Assembly: GCA_033060915.1 (NCBI GenBank)
Contig: CM065394.1
Span: forward strand, 30,861,001-30,925,000
Length of the DNA stretch: 64,000 bases
From: Euryodendron excelsum
Taxonomy: Eukaryota; Streptophyta; Magnoliopsida; Ericales; Pentaphylacaceae
Direction: 5' to 3'
In this document: one piece after another, positions 24,301 to 37,165 of the stretch
Numbering within the stretch: position 1 is the stretch's first letter
Layout of the letters: every line of letters begins with the position of its first letter
Program-made: the position numbers and the translations under genes
The notes under the pieces: generated by a model
What the model was told of the DNA's origin: nothing
Database searches by the model: none
Seen by the model: the letters and a program-made list of their open reading frames with translations, nothing else

Positions 24301-25568
24301 CTTGCAATATGTCCTAGTACGTTAAATTATGACCAGTGCTGCTCCTTATTTGAGTCTTAGACCTCTCTTATGGCATCTCTACTATCTCAATAGTCCTGAA
24401 AGGACCAAAAAATAAGTCTTCTGCTATGAGCTATTATTTAGAATTCACCATCGATATCTAGGAAAACTTGAATTAATTCAACCAATTTGTGACTCAATTC
24501 ACCTATATATATACCCTTTCTCCTTTCTCCGGACGTGGAACCAACAGTACAAAAGATGAGAGATGAAGCACGTGGTTCATATTTTTACAACAAAAAAGTA
24601 AGATTTTGAATTTGCAAATTTGTCAACAATTACACTTTATTTATCAATCTTGTTGGGTTAATTATTGTCTCATTAAAAAAAATTCAAATAAAAAGAAAAC
24701 ATTTCTTTAAAATGAACAAATTATTTTTTCTACTCAAGTTCGTGCTGGTTCATATGAAATATGTAGCCTTCATGCATAGCATGAATGATAAAATACCAAA
24801 ACCAAAACTAATTTGGAAGATTTGCCATGACATGTTTCCATGAAGCACAACTCAGCATAATGCCCTTCCAAAATATACTACTCAAGAAAGCTCCAACTCT
24901 TTAGTGATTGTAATTTAAGAATCTAACAAAATTGAATTCAAAGAACACTTTCTTAACAAAGCAACAAAAAATGTTCCCACAACACAGGACAGAGATGAAA
25001 ATCCTCGGCGCTTCTTGGAATCAGGCCATCACTCTGTTATTCAAGCAGAATCGCCACTGCGTAGAGTTTTGCTCTTGTTGGTTCTTGAAGCCACTTGTAT
25101 CTCAGGCTGCAAAATGGATATAAACATCCTAAGATGCAATCCCAGTAATAAATCGATAAATGCAACCCGCGGGATAGATAAAAACAAAGTTACGGTAATA
25201 TCAGTTCATGTACATAACACAGAGAGAACATGAAATCTATTCAGCTAGCACGTTTTGATGGGTTACCTCCTTCTTGCTGGTTCTTCCTTCTCAGACAGAA
25301 TCAACTCAATGTGGCAAGGAGAAGACATGTAAGCTGCAAAAGAGAGTATCCATTATAAATTCCACATGCAAAAATATAAGAAATTCTGAACTCAATGATG
25401 GAAAACAAGCACTCACGGTTGATTCTTCCATGAGCACAGTATGTGCAACGCCTCTGCTTCTGGGCTTGGTTTACCTGGATGTGAGATATGTAAAGCGACT
25501 CAACATCCAAGCCTTTGACCTAAAAAACACATGAGAACAACAGACATGCTGTAAGTAAACAAAGTTGA

Positions 25569-25571
<3 letters not shown>

Positions 25572-25640
<69 letters not shown>
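25572..25640. repeat. (GA)n microsatellite
   Basis: About 34 perfect GA dinucleotides lie in an intron of the L17 pseudogene. Length polymorphism is likely. Confidence 0.97.
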
Positions 25641-25643
<3 letters not shown>

Positions 25644-25895
25644 CAGTTAGCTAATATCATACATACTTTGCATTACTCTCAACATTCTTGAGTAAATCCA
25701 GATAAATCTCAGAGACTTAGAAGGCCAATGTCCTTGTCCATTTGAATGACAGTTCTTAGCCTGAGCAGTTCGCCCAATTCCGCGACAGAAGCGAGTGAGC
25801 GGAATGGCTTGTTTGTGGACAAGAACATCCTCCAAATACCTTTTGGCTTTAGCCAGAGGCAATTTTCAAATTGCATGGGCTGTCTCTCTTGTATT

Positions 25896-27648
25896 CTGAG
25901 TAGATAATAAAAACAATAGAATCGGAGAGGAAATGAATAAAAGAAATGATCAACTATAGTGACAGGAAGCTAACTTAATATCAGTTTTATAAAGAACAAT
26001 TCTTCCGCTACTCTTTGAGCTAAACCTACAGAAGATAACTTGTCACAAAATGCAGACTACAGATACTCTTTGCTAGATAACATAATATAAACGCCAGCAT
26101 AGACAACGTCAAAACAGCAGATAAATATAACAAGTGCAAAACAAGACAATGAAAAAGGCCACCATGACCTCTCAGGATTGTGGTCCAGTCGCTGTATTCA
26201 CTATATTTCCTATTTCTCCATCATCTCACAGTAAATTCAGCCACTTTGAGAATTTAGGAATATTCAGAGTAGCTCTTAACTCAAGTGGAGCATAAGGCAA
26301 CAAAAGGGAAAGAGTAAGTGACAAATGGTACAACTAGAATGATTTAAGGAATAAAATATCCATGTATTATGAAACACAACCTGTAGTATATGACATAAGA
26401 GCAGAATCATAGTACAAATGAACAAAATACTCTGAAGCACACATGGCCATAAGCTAGTACAACAACTCTATATGCATGCTCCAGAACTAATGTTTGGATA
26501 TTCTTGGTTCTGCGTAACTTTGCTCACTAATAGGTGCCTCCCTATTCATGCTAGATATGGCTTTAAGACAATTTTCTGGCAATCAAGATAGCCACCAATC
26601 AGATGGGGAAACCATTCAACATCAGAAGAGGAAATAGTAATAAAATTTCAAGAATCGACTTTTCTTATTAATATTCACCTCTTGAAGGCCGAGGCAGTCT
26701 CTAACAAAGAAAATTCCGAGCACAAGGAGGCTAGCACATTAACTCTTCCTAAACCCCTCAAATAGCTGACTCCTCAACTGTTCTTACATTGGGTTATCAA
26801 GAGCCCCATGTACTACCGGAATGTGCCAGTATGTGTTTGATAGTTGGGGACTTCAAATCTGATTTTATTTCGGGTTTCATATAGGGCAAACCCAGAAGCA
26901 GACACTAGTTCCGAAGTGGAGAATTAACGAAGGAACATTTCTCACAAAATATAATCCCCCGCACAAGTGCTTCTTCCACAATTCCCAGTTTGTACTTTGC
27001 AAAGTATTTTTCAAAATGTTTTATTTCACTCAGTTGTATTCAAATTGAGAAGCAGTTCAACACCTCCCCAACTTGGAGCAACAAGACCATGCTACTAGAA
27101 ACAAACCCTCATTAAAAATACAGATCACTTAAGATCTCTACTAACAAACTACGAATTAGACTGCAGTTAAAATGTGCCATAATTTACTGAATCTTCTGTC
27201 AAAAACATATTTAGAGATGTTCACCCGATAAAAATGCAATAATTTCACGTAAGTGTAGGAGAGAGTGTAACCGATCCACAAAATGCAATGGATCCTCCTT
27301 TCTTTTCATCAGGTTGAGTAAGAGAGCAACACAAAAGCTGATCCTGACCTCCATAAACATGCTTCCTATGAATAAAAATATAATTGTAATCACACATGCC
27401 CCTAAACAGATCAATCAACCCACCAATAACATTTGTTCCAAATTCTTACATCTATTCATCATATCTCCACCAATTCAGGAAGGACGCTATGATCCATTGG
27501 CGATTTACAAGCTGACAAATATTCTCTGATACAACATTACAAACATAATCTAATATAATTTTTTTCCCCACATGATATAAGATTGAACAAACCCATATGA
27601 CCGAACCGCATGTCTATATAGGTAAAGTCCAGACCAACATGAACATAC
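25896..27648. other. Long intron of the L17 pseudogene
   Basis: A 1.75-kb stretch separates the CKARGSDVRVHFK exon from the NTRETAHAI exon. No nested gene or repeat boundary is recognised. Confidence 0.6.
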
Positions 27649-27888
27649 CTTAAAATGAACTCGAACATCAGATCCCCTAGCTTTGCAAGCTGAAAAAAAA
27701 TCATCAGAAAACACAACTCGGATTAAAATTCTGTAAAACGATGAATTAGCACGCACAATTGCGCTGTTTGGCACCTAGGAAAACGAAGTAAAACATTTCA
27801 TATCCCCAACATTCATTGTCTTCGCATAAAACTCAGCCTCGACATGTTTTGGGAACTTACACTTGGTGGAATTGTCCGGTTCCTAGAC

Positions 27889-29590
27889 TAGTCGAGGAAA
27901 AGAAAATAAAAATGAAGTAAACGACACTATTTAAAATTTTTTTTTGCTGCTGGACACCCTTTTTTTTATATTAGGTTAAAAGATAAGAAGAAATTAGATA
28001 GGTACATAAAGAAAATTATTTTTTTGGTTCGTTACCCGTAAAAATGGATATGTACGTAACTCAATTTATCTTTTATTTTTTTTCTCTCGACAAATTCAAA
28101 ATTCATACATAACATTAGGAGAGAGGTTGAGGTCTAGTAATAACAATTGTTTTATTTTTAAGAAATTTATTAAAGTTACTATGATATTTTTATCAAAAGG
28201 AACAAACAATAAATATAATTTGCATTTTACAACAACTCCCTCTCCCATATCTCTAGTATAGATAATTCTTTGTAGTTTCTTTGAAATTTCACAAAATTAG
28301 AGAATGATGACTCATTGTACTAAGTTTTGTATTTACTATTTCTTCATAACCTTATTTACCTATAATCTTTCTTGTATTATTGCCAGTTTGCCACTACTTT
28401 CTAAACACCATTTGAGTTCCAAAATTTGTCAATATTGTTGAATATGTCACTATGCTAATTGTTACTAATTATATGTGTTGTTAAAATCATTTGGACCTTC
28501 CTTATTTGTACTATGTCTATTCAATCATGTGTTCAATAAATCAATATGGTTGATGTTTAAGTATTAGACTAATCTGTTTAAGGATTTTGAGCTAAATTGG
28601 CCAAACATGGGGCTACTTCAACTTCTTTGGATGTTCAATCTTAATATCCCTTTAATTGGAGGCTTTTTTTCCCTCTAAAGAAATACTTACGACGAAGCAT
28701 ATAATTTAAATTATCAAAAGGACAACATAAGATCAATCTTTGACATGGTCCCTATATATATATATATTTTTTTTTAATTCTTTTGGTCTTATTATCTACC
28801 TAGAGAGCAAGAGAAGCTAAAAGTTAGTTAAAGAGTCAAAAGCTAAAGTTCAAAGTCCATAAAAAAATTGTCAAACGAGAGCTAAAGTGCATTCACATGT
28901 GACTCTCAAACCCTAATATCTAAGCATAATACTTGGCTTACTGGATTAGAACTTAGAAGTGACACCCGATGGGTGAGACAATTGCCCAACAACTTTCTTC
29001 ATTCGACTTCTTTAGCCATTTCTCAAGATGTCGTATTCGTGTGAGCTTGTTTCATGGCGAAGCATCTACAAATAGATGTTTGAAAAACAAAAAGATGCCA
29101 CAGAAGATTAAAAAATTTTTTTTTACACAAAAACCAAAATTTTTTTAAAAAAAGCCATATCACACAAGACGGAATAATGACACATTAAAAAAAGTCAAAG
29201 TATAATTGCAGCACTTGATTTTTCTGAACAAAACCTATGAAAGGAGAAATTATTTAGTAGATTCGGAATACTATATCAGTGTGATAATGTAATGTGCTTA
29301 GTTAATTAAAAATAAATATATATTCTTATTTTAAATTGATTGACCTAATTTTTAAAATAATAAAAATAATAATTTTTTTAACATTTCATATTTATTACTC
29401 ATATGGTTTAGTCACAAAAAATACATAATATATTTATTTTTAATTGATTAAGTATACTACACTATTATGTTGATGTGATGTCGTGGACTTATAGAACAAT
29501 TTTTCAAAACGTCTCCTGCATGTAAGGAGTGTTGGTTGGCTGAACCTATAAGCATTTGCCACGTCACTAATTGAGGGCACTTCCGTAACT
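27889..29590. other. AT-rich intergenic DNA
   Basis: No gene recognised. It contains T and AT runs (28760, 29110-29150, 29330-29460). Confidence 0.5.
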
Positions 29591-29629
29591 TTGTTAACCG
29601 AATGAAAATCGAGACACAGAGAGAGAAGA

Positions 29630-29705
29630 GAACCAGTTAGCTCCGCCTATCTGAACTCTGAAGGCTGAAGAGAAACGAAAAGCTAACGAATATTAACTCC
29701 CACCT
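29630..29705 (+). promoter_or_regulatory. Likely 5' leader exon of the SNF12-type gene
   Basis: A leader (accagttagctccgcc ... ttaactcccacct) is followed by a donor gtaaga at 29706. A plausible acceptor is 'tgtttctcag' ending at 29953. The coding exon starts at 30037. This structure is inferred from splice signals only. Confidence 0.4.
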
Positions 29706-30036
29706 GTAAGATCATTCGTTTTATTTCTCTTATCATTTTATTTCAGATTACCGTTATCTGTCTATTTCAGTGAATCCTATGGTTTTGAAATTCATACATG
29801 CCCTTTTGATTGAGTTCTTAGATTAAGAAAAAGTTCACGCAAAGCTTTAGTCCAGAATTTCATGATTTTGTTGTACCCATTTTGGATTTATGCTCATTTA
29901 AGCTGCCAAAACTCACAAATTAGGTGTTTTAGGTTAGGGTTTTGTGTTTCTCAGTTAGAGCCAGGGGTTTCAGAGGAATTATTGCTCGATTGGATTGTCT
30001 AAACCTTAAGGTATTGGGTGTGAATTACATATCGAT

Positions 30037-32559
30037 ATGTCAGCGAATAATAATAACCCAATGAAGAATATTGGGGTTCCAACCCCTTTTGGCAATTCGG
30101 GGGCAATGCCACAATCTATGCCCCTGAACCACCAGCCCCATTTGCTTTCACAGTCACAACCTCAAACACGTGGTGGGTCTCACTTTCCGGGTAATTTTCA
30201 ACTGTCTGAGCCTCAAGCTCAAGCATTGGCTCAGGCACAGTATGCCCAGGTTCATGCTCAAGCTCAGGCCCAAGCAGCTCATGCTCATTTCCAAGTTCAG
30301 TTGCAAGCTCAACCCCCGTCTTTTACTAAGTTGCAAAATTCTGGGTCCAATAATGTTGGCGTTTCTTCACCCTCAATTTCTACGCCTGCCACTGGAAGTG
30401 CCAAACGGGCTCCTCAGAAGCCGCCTTCTCGGCCTCCTGGTTCCTCCGGTACCCACACGGGTTCACCTTTGAAAACTATGGAATTGGCCCCTGCTGCTCG
30501 AAGGAAGAAGCAGAAGCTTCCTGATAAGCAAATTCCAGATAAAGTAGCAGCGATTTTGCCGGAATCGGCTCTTTATACTCAGATGCTTGAATTTGAGGCT
30601 CGGGTTGATGCTGCCCTTGCGAGAAAGAAGATTGATATTCAAGAATCTCTTAAAAATCCTACTCGTGTTCAAAAAACCCTTCGTATATATGTTTTCAACA
30701 CTTCCGCAAACCAGACACAATCAATTCCGGAGAAGAAGAATGCTGAGCCCCCTTCTTGGTCCCTTAAGATAATTGGGAGGATCTTGGAAGATGGAATGGA
30801 TCCTGATGCTGGTGGAATGGTGCAAAAACCAAACTCTTTATATCCAAAATTCTCTTCTTTTTTCAAGAAAATTACCATTTATTTGGATCAAAATATCTAT
30901 CCAGACAATCATGTAATTCTGTGGGAAAGTGCTCGGTCACCTGCACTTCAGGAGGGCTTTGAGGTGAAAAGAAAAGGGGATAAGGAATTCACTGCAATTA
31001 TCAGACTAGAAATGAATTATGTGCTTGAGAAATTAAAACTTTCACCGGCTTTGACAGAAGTTCTTGGAATTGAGGTGGAAACCCGCCCAAGGGTTATTGC
31101 TGCACTTTGGCATTATGTGAAGGTCAGGAAGTTACAGATTCCAAGTGATCCTTCATTCTTTATGTGTGATCCACCTCTTCGGAAGGTGTTTGGGGAAGAC
31201 AAAATGAAATTTTCCATGGTTTCACAAAAGATCTCACAACATTTAACTCCGCCACAACCTATACATTTGGAGCATAAGATCAAGCTTTCTGGGAATAGTC
31301 CAACTGGGAATACCTGTTATGATGTGCTGGTTGATGTTCCTGTTTCATTGGAGAGGGAAATGTCTGCTTTCTTGGCAAATTTGGAGAAGCATAACGAGAT
31401 TGATGCCTGTGATGAAGCTATTTCTGCTGCTATAAAGAAGATCCATGAGCACCGTCGTCGGCGGGCTTTCTTTCTTGGGTTCAGTCAGTCTCCAGCGGAA
31501 TTCATCAATGCTTTGGTTGCTTCTCAGAGCAGGGATCTGAAGCTTGTTACAGGAGATGCTAGTCGTAATGCAGAGAGAGAACGCCGGTCTGACTTCTACA
31601 ATCAAGCTTGGTAAGCTTCTTGTCTTGTCTATTTATTTTACAAGCACTATTTCTATTTATTTTGTGACTTTTAAATATGATTACATTCATCGTCCTTGGG
31701 TAGGTTAACTGGTGAAAACCATGGCTCACCAACCTCGAAATTGGCTCCTTTTAAAATTATTCTTGTCTGGTATGGTCCAATTACTTATCTATTGTCTTTA
31801 TCTCTCCTTGTCTGTGTGAGAAAGTGAGCACAACCAACCTTGTGAGATTCTAAACTGCACTATATTGAGATTCATCTTAAACAAATGGGTTTCATTATCT
31901 GATTTCCATCTATATTTTTCTGAGCATTTCTAAATTATACTATGTAAAGATTGTCATTAAGAAAAAATGGCTGATATCATCAAATCTGTATGATTTCTGC
32001 AATGCGTGTGTGTATCCCAGTCTTTTGTTGATATTGACATTTGAATTTTTTGGTAAGATATTGGAGAGTTAATTCCAAAGAAGACTTGTGGCCTAAGATA
32101 AATTCCAATTGTTATAGATTCTGATACTTGTGTAGATATGGTCGATATGATGGTTTGTTGTTTGCTAATCCCATTCATCATAGTTCCAAACTTCCAGTAG
32201 TGGGTGATGCCATGTGATAATATAATTGTATTAGAGACGTATGACTTTACAGTCTTGGTTCAACATTGTGTTTGAAGATACTGTTGATTTCTGCATTTTT
32301 CCTGGATATTAGGATTTTTTCACTCGTGTGTTAGAGAGAACCTTCACGTAAATCCTGTTTGAAAACATAATGCTTTCTTTTGATAAGTAAAAAGTCGCAA
32401 TATAAAAGCATTCATCATTTTTCCCCTCCCCTGTAGTGTTGGAAGCATTAATCATAATGTGATTTATTTTAATGTGCATGTTGTAGGGTTGAAGATGCTG
32501 TTATTCGTTACCTGAATCGCAAGTCTACTACGGGAAGTGATGCACCTGGAAGCACGTAG
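30037..32559 (+). CDS. SWI/SNF chromatin-remodelling subunit, SNF12/BAF60 type (CHC1/SWP73 homologue)
   Basis: Two exons, 30037-31610 and 32487-32559, give 548 aa. The donor after NQA (TTG|gtaagc) and acceptor (ttgtag|G) rebuild Trp and continue [13 protein letters not shown] to the stop. Residues 1-150 are low complexity, with Gln/Ala repeats (AQAQ) at about 59-92 and a Pro/Ser-rich stretch. A basic KR-rich element ([12 protein letters not shown]) is at 153-164. The conserved BAF60 region is about 165-330. The SWIB/MDM2-like domain is about 334-412 ([21 protein letters not shown] ... [18 protein letters not shown]). A C-terminal coiled region follows (EISAAI-like helix, [16 protein letters not shown]). 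BAF60 proteins link the remodelling ATPase complex to transcription factors in the nucleus. Length fits Arabidopsis SWP73 proteins, and the gene appears intact. Confidence 0.95.
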
Positions 32560-34984
32560 TTAAGGAATTGCCGAATTTCTTTTGGCCCGGTATGCTTGTC
32601 AATATTCGTACTTTTGATCAGAAGAACTTGTTTGTATCTTGCTTTGAGGCAATCCAGCTTTATGTAGTTTCCTAGTTGACTATAAACGTTTGAAAATATG
32701 GTCAGTGCTTTTAGGCTTGAAGTTTTATTCAATTTGTTCAACTGATTATGCTCTATTAAAAAAGAAATGTCTTTGTAATGCTCAAAAATGGATTAGAAGA
32801 ATTTTTTTTCCTTTTTTTCTTTCTTAAGCAGGAATTCAGGTTGAACGTATCTCATAATTTTCATGCATATTGAAACCTGTTGGATATTTACATCATGATA
32901 CAATCTTATTTGGTTAGAAACAAAACTCTACCATCACTTGGTTTTGATTTAATTTTATGCTTCTATAGGTCATTTATTCTTCACATTATGTTGTCATGTT
33001 GCGATGCAAAAGTTGACCAAATTTAATAGTTAACCTAAGGTAGCGCTTGTTTTGCAGGATAAGGCCATGGGATTAGATCAATAATCCTGTCTGGCTTTGG
33101 CTTTATTTCGTGTTTCGTTGTGCAAAAGAGAATTGAGATAAGCAATTCAGATAAGATCTCTTATCCCATATACGTGGGATTAGATAATCCTAGTGATAGA
33201 TACTCAATCTGCGGATATTGGTTGAGAGGTAAAATGACCTAAATACCCTTCATCGGATTTGTAATAATAGAATTTAATGTCTCAGTGTTCCGAACATGAC
33301 CTAAATGTATAACTAGTGGTTTTATCGGTGAATGAGTAAACCCAACTTACTATAGAACACAAAAGTGGATCATCTAGATCTCTACCTTCAAACACCAAAT
33401 ATGTAGGCTAAGAATCATGACCATCCATCAAACATGCATTTAAAATAGTCAAATCATTCTGCGTGTAGACCTGCATTTCCATTTGGGTATGTATGTATAT
33501 ATATATACATTCTTGTGTTTAATTCTATATTCTCGTCATGCACAAAATAGAAGGTGACGAAGCTATTCCTATATGGAGTTTAAAAGGTAAATAGTAGTGG
33601 GCTTTTATTCTTGAGGTTTAGATTGCTTCAATATCATGGTTTATTGCTACCTTCTGAAATAATGAATGGTGCGTTCAACCATATAATTGGAACTCATCGA
33701 TTCAACTTTTAAGTCCAGTAGATGTATTAGGTATCATTTTTTCAAAATTCTCTTAAATGTTTTTATTTTCGTGTTTTCTAAAATACCATCGTTTTCAAAT
33801 GAAAACTGGTTTTTTGAAAACTCAAAAAACAAAATATTTTTTATTTTGTAAAATTTCGGTGATTTTAGAAATTGTTTCTTAAAAATAATTTTTGAAACCA
33901 ATTTATGAAATGAGTGCTCGGTGACTTTTTAGAAACGAAATCAGAACTGACATCACAACCATATACATTTATTAGAAATTTTGATACCATTGAAGTGATA
34001 GTTGAGTTGATTTTAGTAGTTAGGCTTAAAATTATTGATATTCTCTCAACGGTTGAGTGTTTCAACTCGCTTGCGATAGTAGTTGCGTGATCAGATGCTA
34101 TTGAGAATGAGTTGAATATCACTTGCACTTTAGTAGAGCTGCGGTAATAGACTCGCTATTTTTGAGTCAATAGTTATGGCTCAAACTGAATATTACGTAG
34201 GGATAAGTTCAAAGAGGATCGGCAAAATATATGTATATATATTAGAAATTTACCTACCGTGGGAAATGAATTGTTTCTAAGGGAGTTTATTATGTTGGTC
34301 ATCTCTTTTCACTTTTTTACTCAGCATAATATATATATATATATACATGTATATACATATATATATATATTAGAAATTTACATAACGTTATTAAAAAAAA
34401 ATTATTCGGTCCTATTAGAGGATGAGGATGAGGTTGTCCTTCTCCTTCTCTTGTGCACCGGGGGAAATGAATTACTTCCAAATTAGAGCTGCATACTCCA
34501 CGTGTAGATTGCAAAACTGGAGGTGCAAAATCACACGTTACACAAGCACATACTCCATGCAGTTGGCACGTGCTCCATGCATTTGGTGAAGTGTCGAACT
34601 TCAAGCTCAGATAAAGAAAAACATGGGCATCTCGGGCTTCTACTATATATATCTTTTTCGTCGATTGAATTACATACGTGGCCATTCTTGCGCAGTAATC
34701 CAAGCTAGCTAGATCTCTGCTCTTGGACTTTTGTTTAAGATTAGGGTTTCATAAAAGTTCTTTGTTCCCATCACACACACACACATATATATCTATAGGT
34801 TTTCACAATTCACATATAAACAAAACTGTCATTCGCATTTTTTTTTTTTAAAGACTTCCAGCTAGAGAGATGATCAAGTTCAAGTGATAGACACGCAATT
34901 CAATAATATATTTTTGTGTATTTTTTTACTGTATGTGTATCTGGAGGTAAAAATGTCATAAAGTTCCGAACTTCTCTTTATGCT
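32560..34984. other. 3' region of the SNF12-type gene and AT-rich intergenic DNA
   Basis: It begins with the 3' UTR. A possible foldback lies at 33055-33205, where 'gggattagat' recurs with 'atcccatatacgtgggat'. (TA)n-rich stretches lie at 33490-33510 and 34225-34375. A 'ttttgaaaac/gaaatgagtgctcggtga' block at 33730-33925 resembles 55870-56230. No gene recognised. Confidence 0.5.
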
Positions 34985-35127
34985 TTGTTTAGAACTTGAA
35001 TTTTTTGTTAAAAAAGTAAAGAAAAAAAAATGAGATAAAAAATAAAAAAAAGTTACTCTTTCATTTTGTTTAATTTTCTTTCACCTTTACCTTTTTCTAC
35101 TAAAAATTTAAGTTCCAAACGGAGTGT
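34985..35127. mobile_element. Short foldback MITE
   Basis: The left arm 'tgtttagaacttgaattttt' then 'aaaaaagtaaag' pairs with the right arm 'ctttacctttttctac' then 'aatttaagttccaaacgg'. The hairpin is nearly complete. It has the same outer motif as the foldback at 18616. Confidence 0.6.
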
Positions 35128-36989
35128 TAGTCTTTGGTCACTCACACAAATCCTCAGTTCCTCTTAAGTTTCTCTTCCCCATTTTCGTCAATTGAACGCC
35201 GTTCCTTATGTGAGAGCATTTAAAGTCGAAACCTACTAACAATAGAATTTCTTGATAAGAATGTCCCACAATCAAGATCTCTAAAATTTGATACAAGATG
35301 TTGCAATTAGGGGTTTGTGTAGGTTGAGTCGGTTCAGTTCAAGTGGGTGTCAAACTCAAAACCAAATTGGCGTAGTCGGTTCTGGATTTGTTGACCAACT
35401 AAATAAAAAAAAAATTCAAGTGGTTCGAGTTGACTTGGGTTATTCATTAAAAAATTTGCAAGTGTCCAACTACAAAATCAATGACACATGCTATTAGGTG
35501 ATTTTGTGCATGAAAAATCTACCATCAGACATGGTTAAAGCCTATGACATCAAAGCACACAATATAAACAATTGTGTAAAAAAATATATAGGGACTGGTT
35601 TGAATTACCCAGATTTCAAAACGAGAATTATAGGTCCTGAATTTTTTTAGCCCAAAACCAAATTGAGGTAATATAGAACCAAACCAATACAAAAAGGCCA
35701 GTGTAAGTTTGGTTTGCAGCTTTTTTTGGTTCTTTTACGAACCTTTAATTGCGATGATAATGTTGTATCTATAAACTTTAGGGTTTTGTTTTTCCTAAGA
35801 TATCCAAATAATGCCAAGGCCGAAATTAATATTTCCACTACTCATCCAATTATTATCCCATGCAATGTTCTTTTACATATGCCATTATCAATTGCCCTAT
35901 TTTGAAAGCAATAAAGTATAAAATTAAATAGATGTTTACATTGTTTTGGCAATATTGTCAAGACCATAAACGTGAAAAAATGTCATGATGTGAGAAAGTA
36001 TACAAGGAACTTAGGATTCTCTATTCCATGTTTGGAATAGAGTCTTCATTTCAATTTCATTTCATTGATTGAGGAGTTGATATGTCAACTAAATTAAAAA
36101 TAAAGAGATTGGATGAGTTTACTTAAATTTTTTTTAAAATAAATGAATTTAGAATATTATATAAAAAAATAAAAATTTAATACAAAACGATATAATTTTA
36201 GTAACATGTTAGATATATATAGCCTAATCTAGTCAATTGATTAGTGAAATAGACTCCAATCCAACAATAGAATAAGAAGAATTCAAATTCCAACAGTCGA
36301 GGGCTATGTATATGAGATTTAGCATTGCTTTGTGGCTCAAACATGATTTTTCATCTTTGGTGGGCACATTTCAACCAAAAGGCTTCCTCCATTGGAACAA
36401 TAACGTGTATACACATATATAGAGTATGATCCCACCCCGCAGGTTGGTCTAGTAAAGGAGGACCAAGAGATAGGGGTGTAGATCTACGTGCTCTTTGGTA
36501 ATTGTTTACGCTATGTCAGTCGTTTAAGGCATATGAGCTGCCTGATTGCCTGGCTCGTGTCTTATACAAAATTGGTGAATCGAGATGTTTATTAATATTT
36601 CAACACCTAATTCTTTTATGATTTGGATTTTTTTTCAAAATAAATGGAATTGTGACAAAATTAATAAAATAACAAAAATACTTCTCCAAAGGATAACTCT
36701 TTATTTTGATATAAATGAGTAAAATCGTCTTTTTAATGTACCCTTTTAAAAAAATAAAATTATGAAAATAACCTTGTGATAAAATTACTAATAATTCTAA
36801 CGGTATCTATTCAATTTACAATTAAATCTAAACTACATGAGTTATGTGTTCACTATTCACTTTTAAACTACAAAATGATTATTTGATTTTTTCTCAAACA
36901 GTAAGAATAATTACTCCTAATATATATATATATATATATTTATAGAGAGTAGGTCACTTTGAAAGGTGCCTCTCATCACCTCTCATCAC
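35128..36989. other. AT-rich intergenic DNA
   Basis: No gene recognised. A 'gttgagtcggttcagttcaag' type stretch at 35320-35500 resembles dispersed noncoding repeats. A TA microsatellite lies at about 36920-36940. Confidence 0.5.
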
Positions 36990-37165
36990 CTACCATGTGT
37001 TTTCTTTTTGTTTTTTCTAAGCAAAGTGAACTTCATTACTAAGAAAAAGACTATGAGTATAAAATCATGGGTACAAGAGCATGAAAAAAAACCAAACTAG
37101 CAGACTTCCCAAGATAGATAACAGAACCAGATAGACTGACAAAAACCCAGCAACATAATGAAGTT
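36990..37165 (-). mobile_element. Probable 3'-end fragment of a LINE, minus strand
   Basis: The reverse complement contains 'ctcttgtacccatgatttta', 'tactcatagtctttttc' and 'ttagtaatgaagttcacttt'. This resembles the 3' tails of plant LINEs, which end in 'taataaagttc...' runs. It abuts the plus-strand LINE remnant head to head. The assignment is tentative. Confidence 0.35.

Larger units (their letters stand above)
25041..27888 (-). pseudogene. RPL17: Unprocessed pseudogene of cytosolic 60S ribosomal protein L17 (uL22)
   Basis: The exons still align with the plant L17 gene on the minus strand: 27861-27888 (EPDNSTK; no start codon seen), 27649-27689 (CKARGSDVRVHFK), 25666-25895 (NTRETAHAI, stop, [13 protein letters not shown] ... 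GRTAQAKN), 25417-25519 ([20 protein letters not shown]), 25267-25333 ([18 protein letters not shown]), 25041-25106 (PEIQVAS...). Lesions are a TGA at 25866-25868 in place of a codon that is Arg in the functional family, a 1-base deletion near 25703 that shifts frame after KSLRFI, a second 1-base loss near 25275, a damaged donor near 25665, and Arg-to-Cys changes in CTYCAHG and AKNCH. Because introns are kept, it arose by DNA duplication, not retroposition. Functional L17 lines the exit tunnel of the large ribosomal subunit; this copy cannot encode it. Confidence 0.9.

Noticed and set aside
34259..34703. Overlapping ORFs on both strands near a TA microsatellite
   Set aside because: Composition reflects ATATAT runs, with no homology or splice context.
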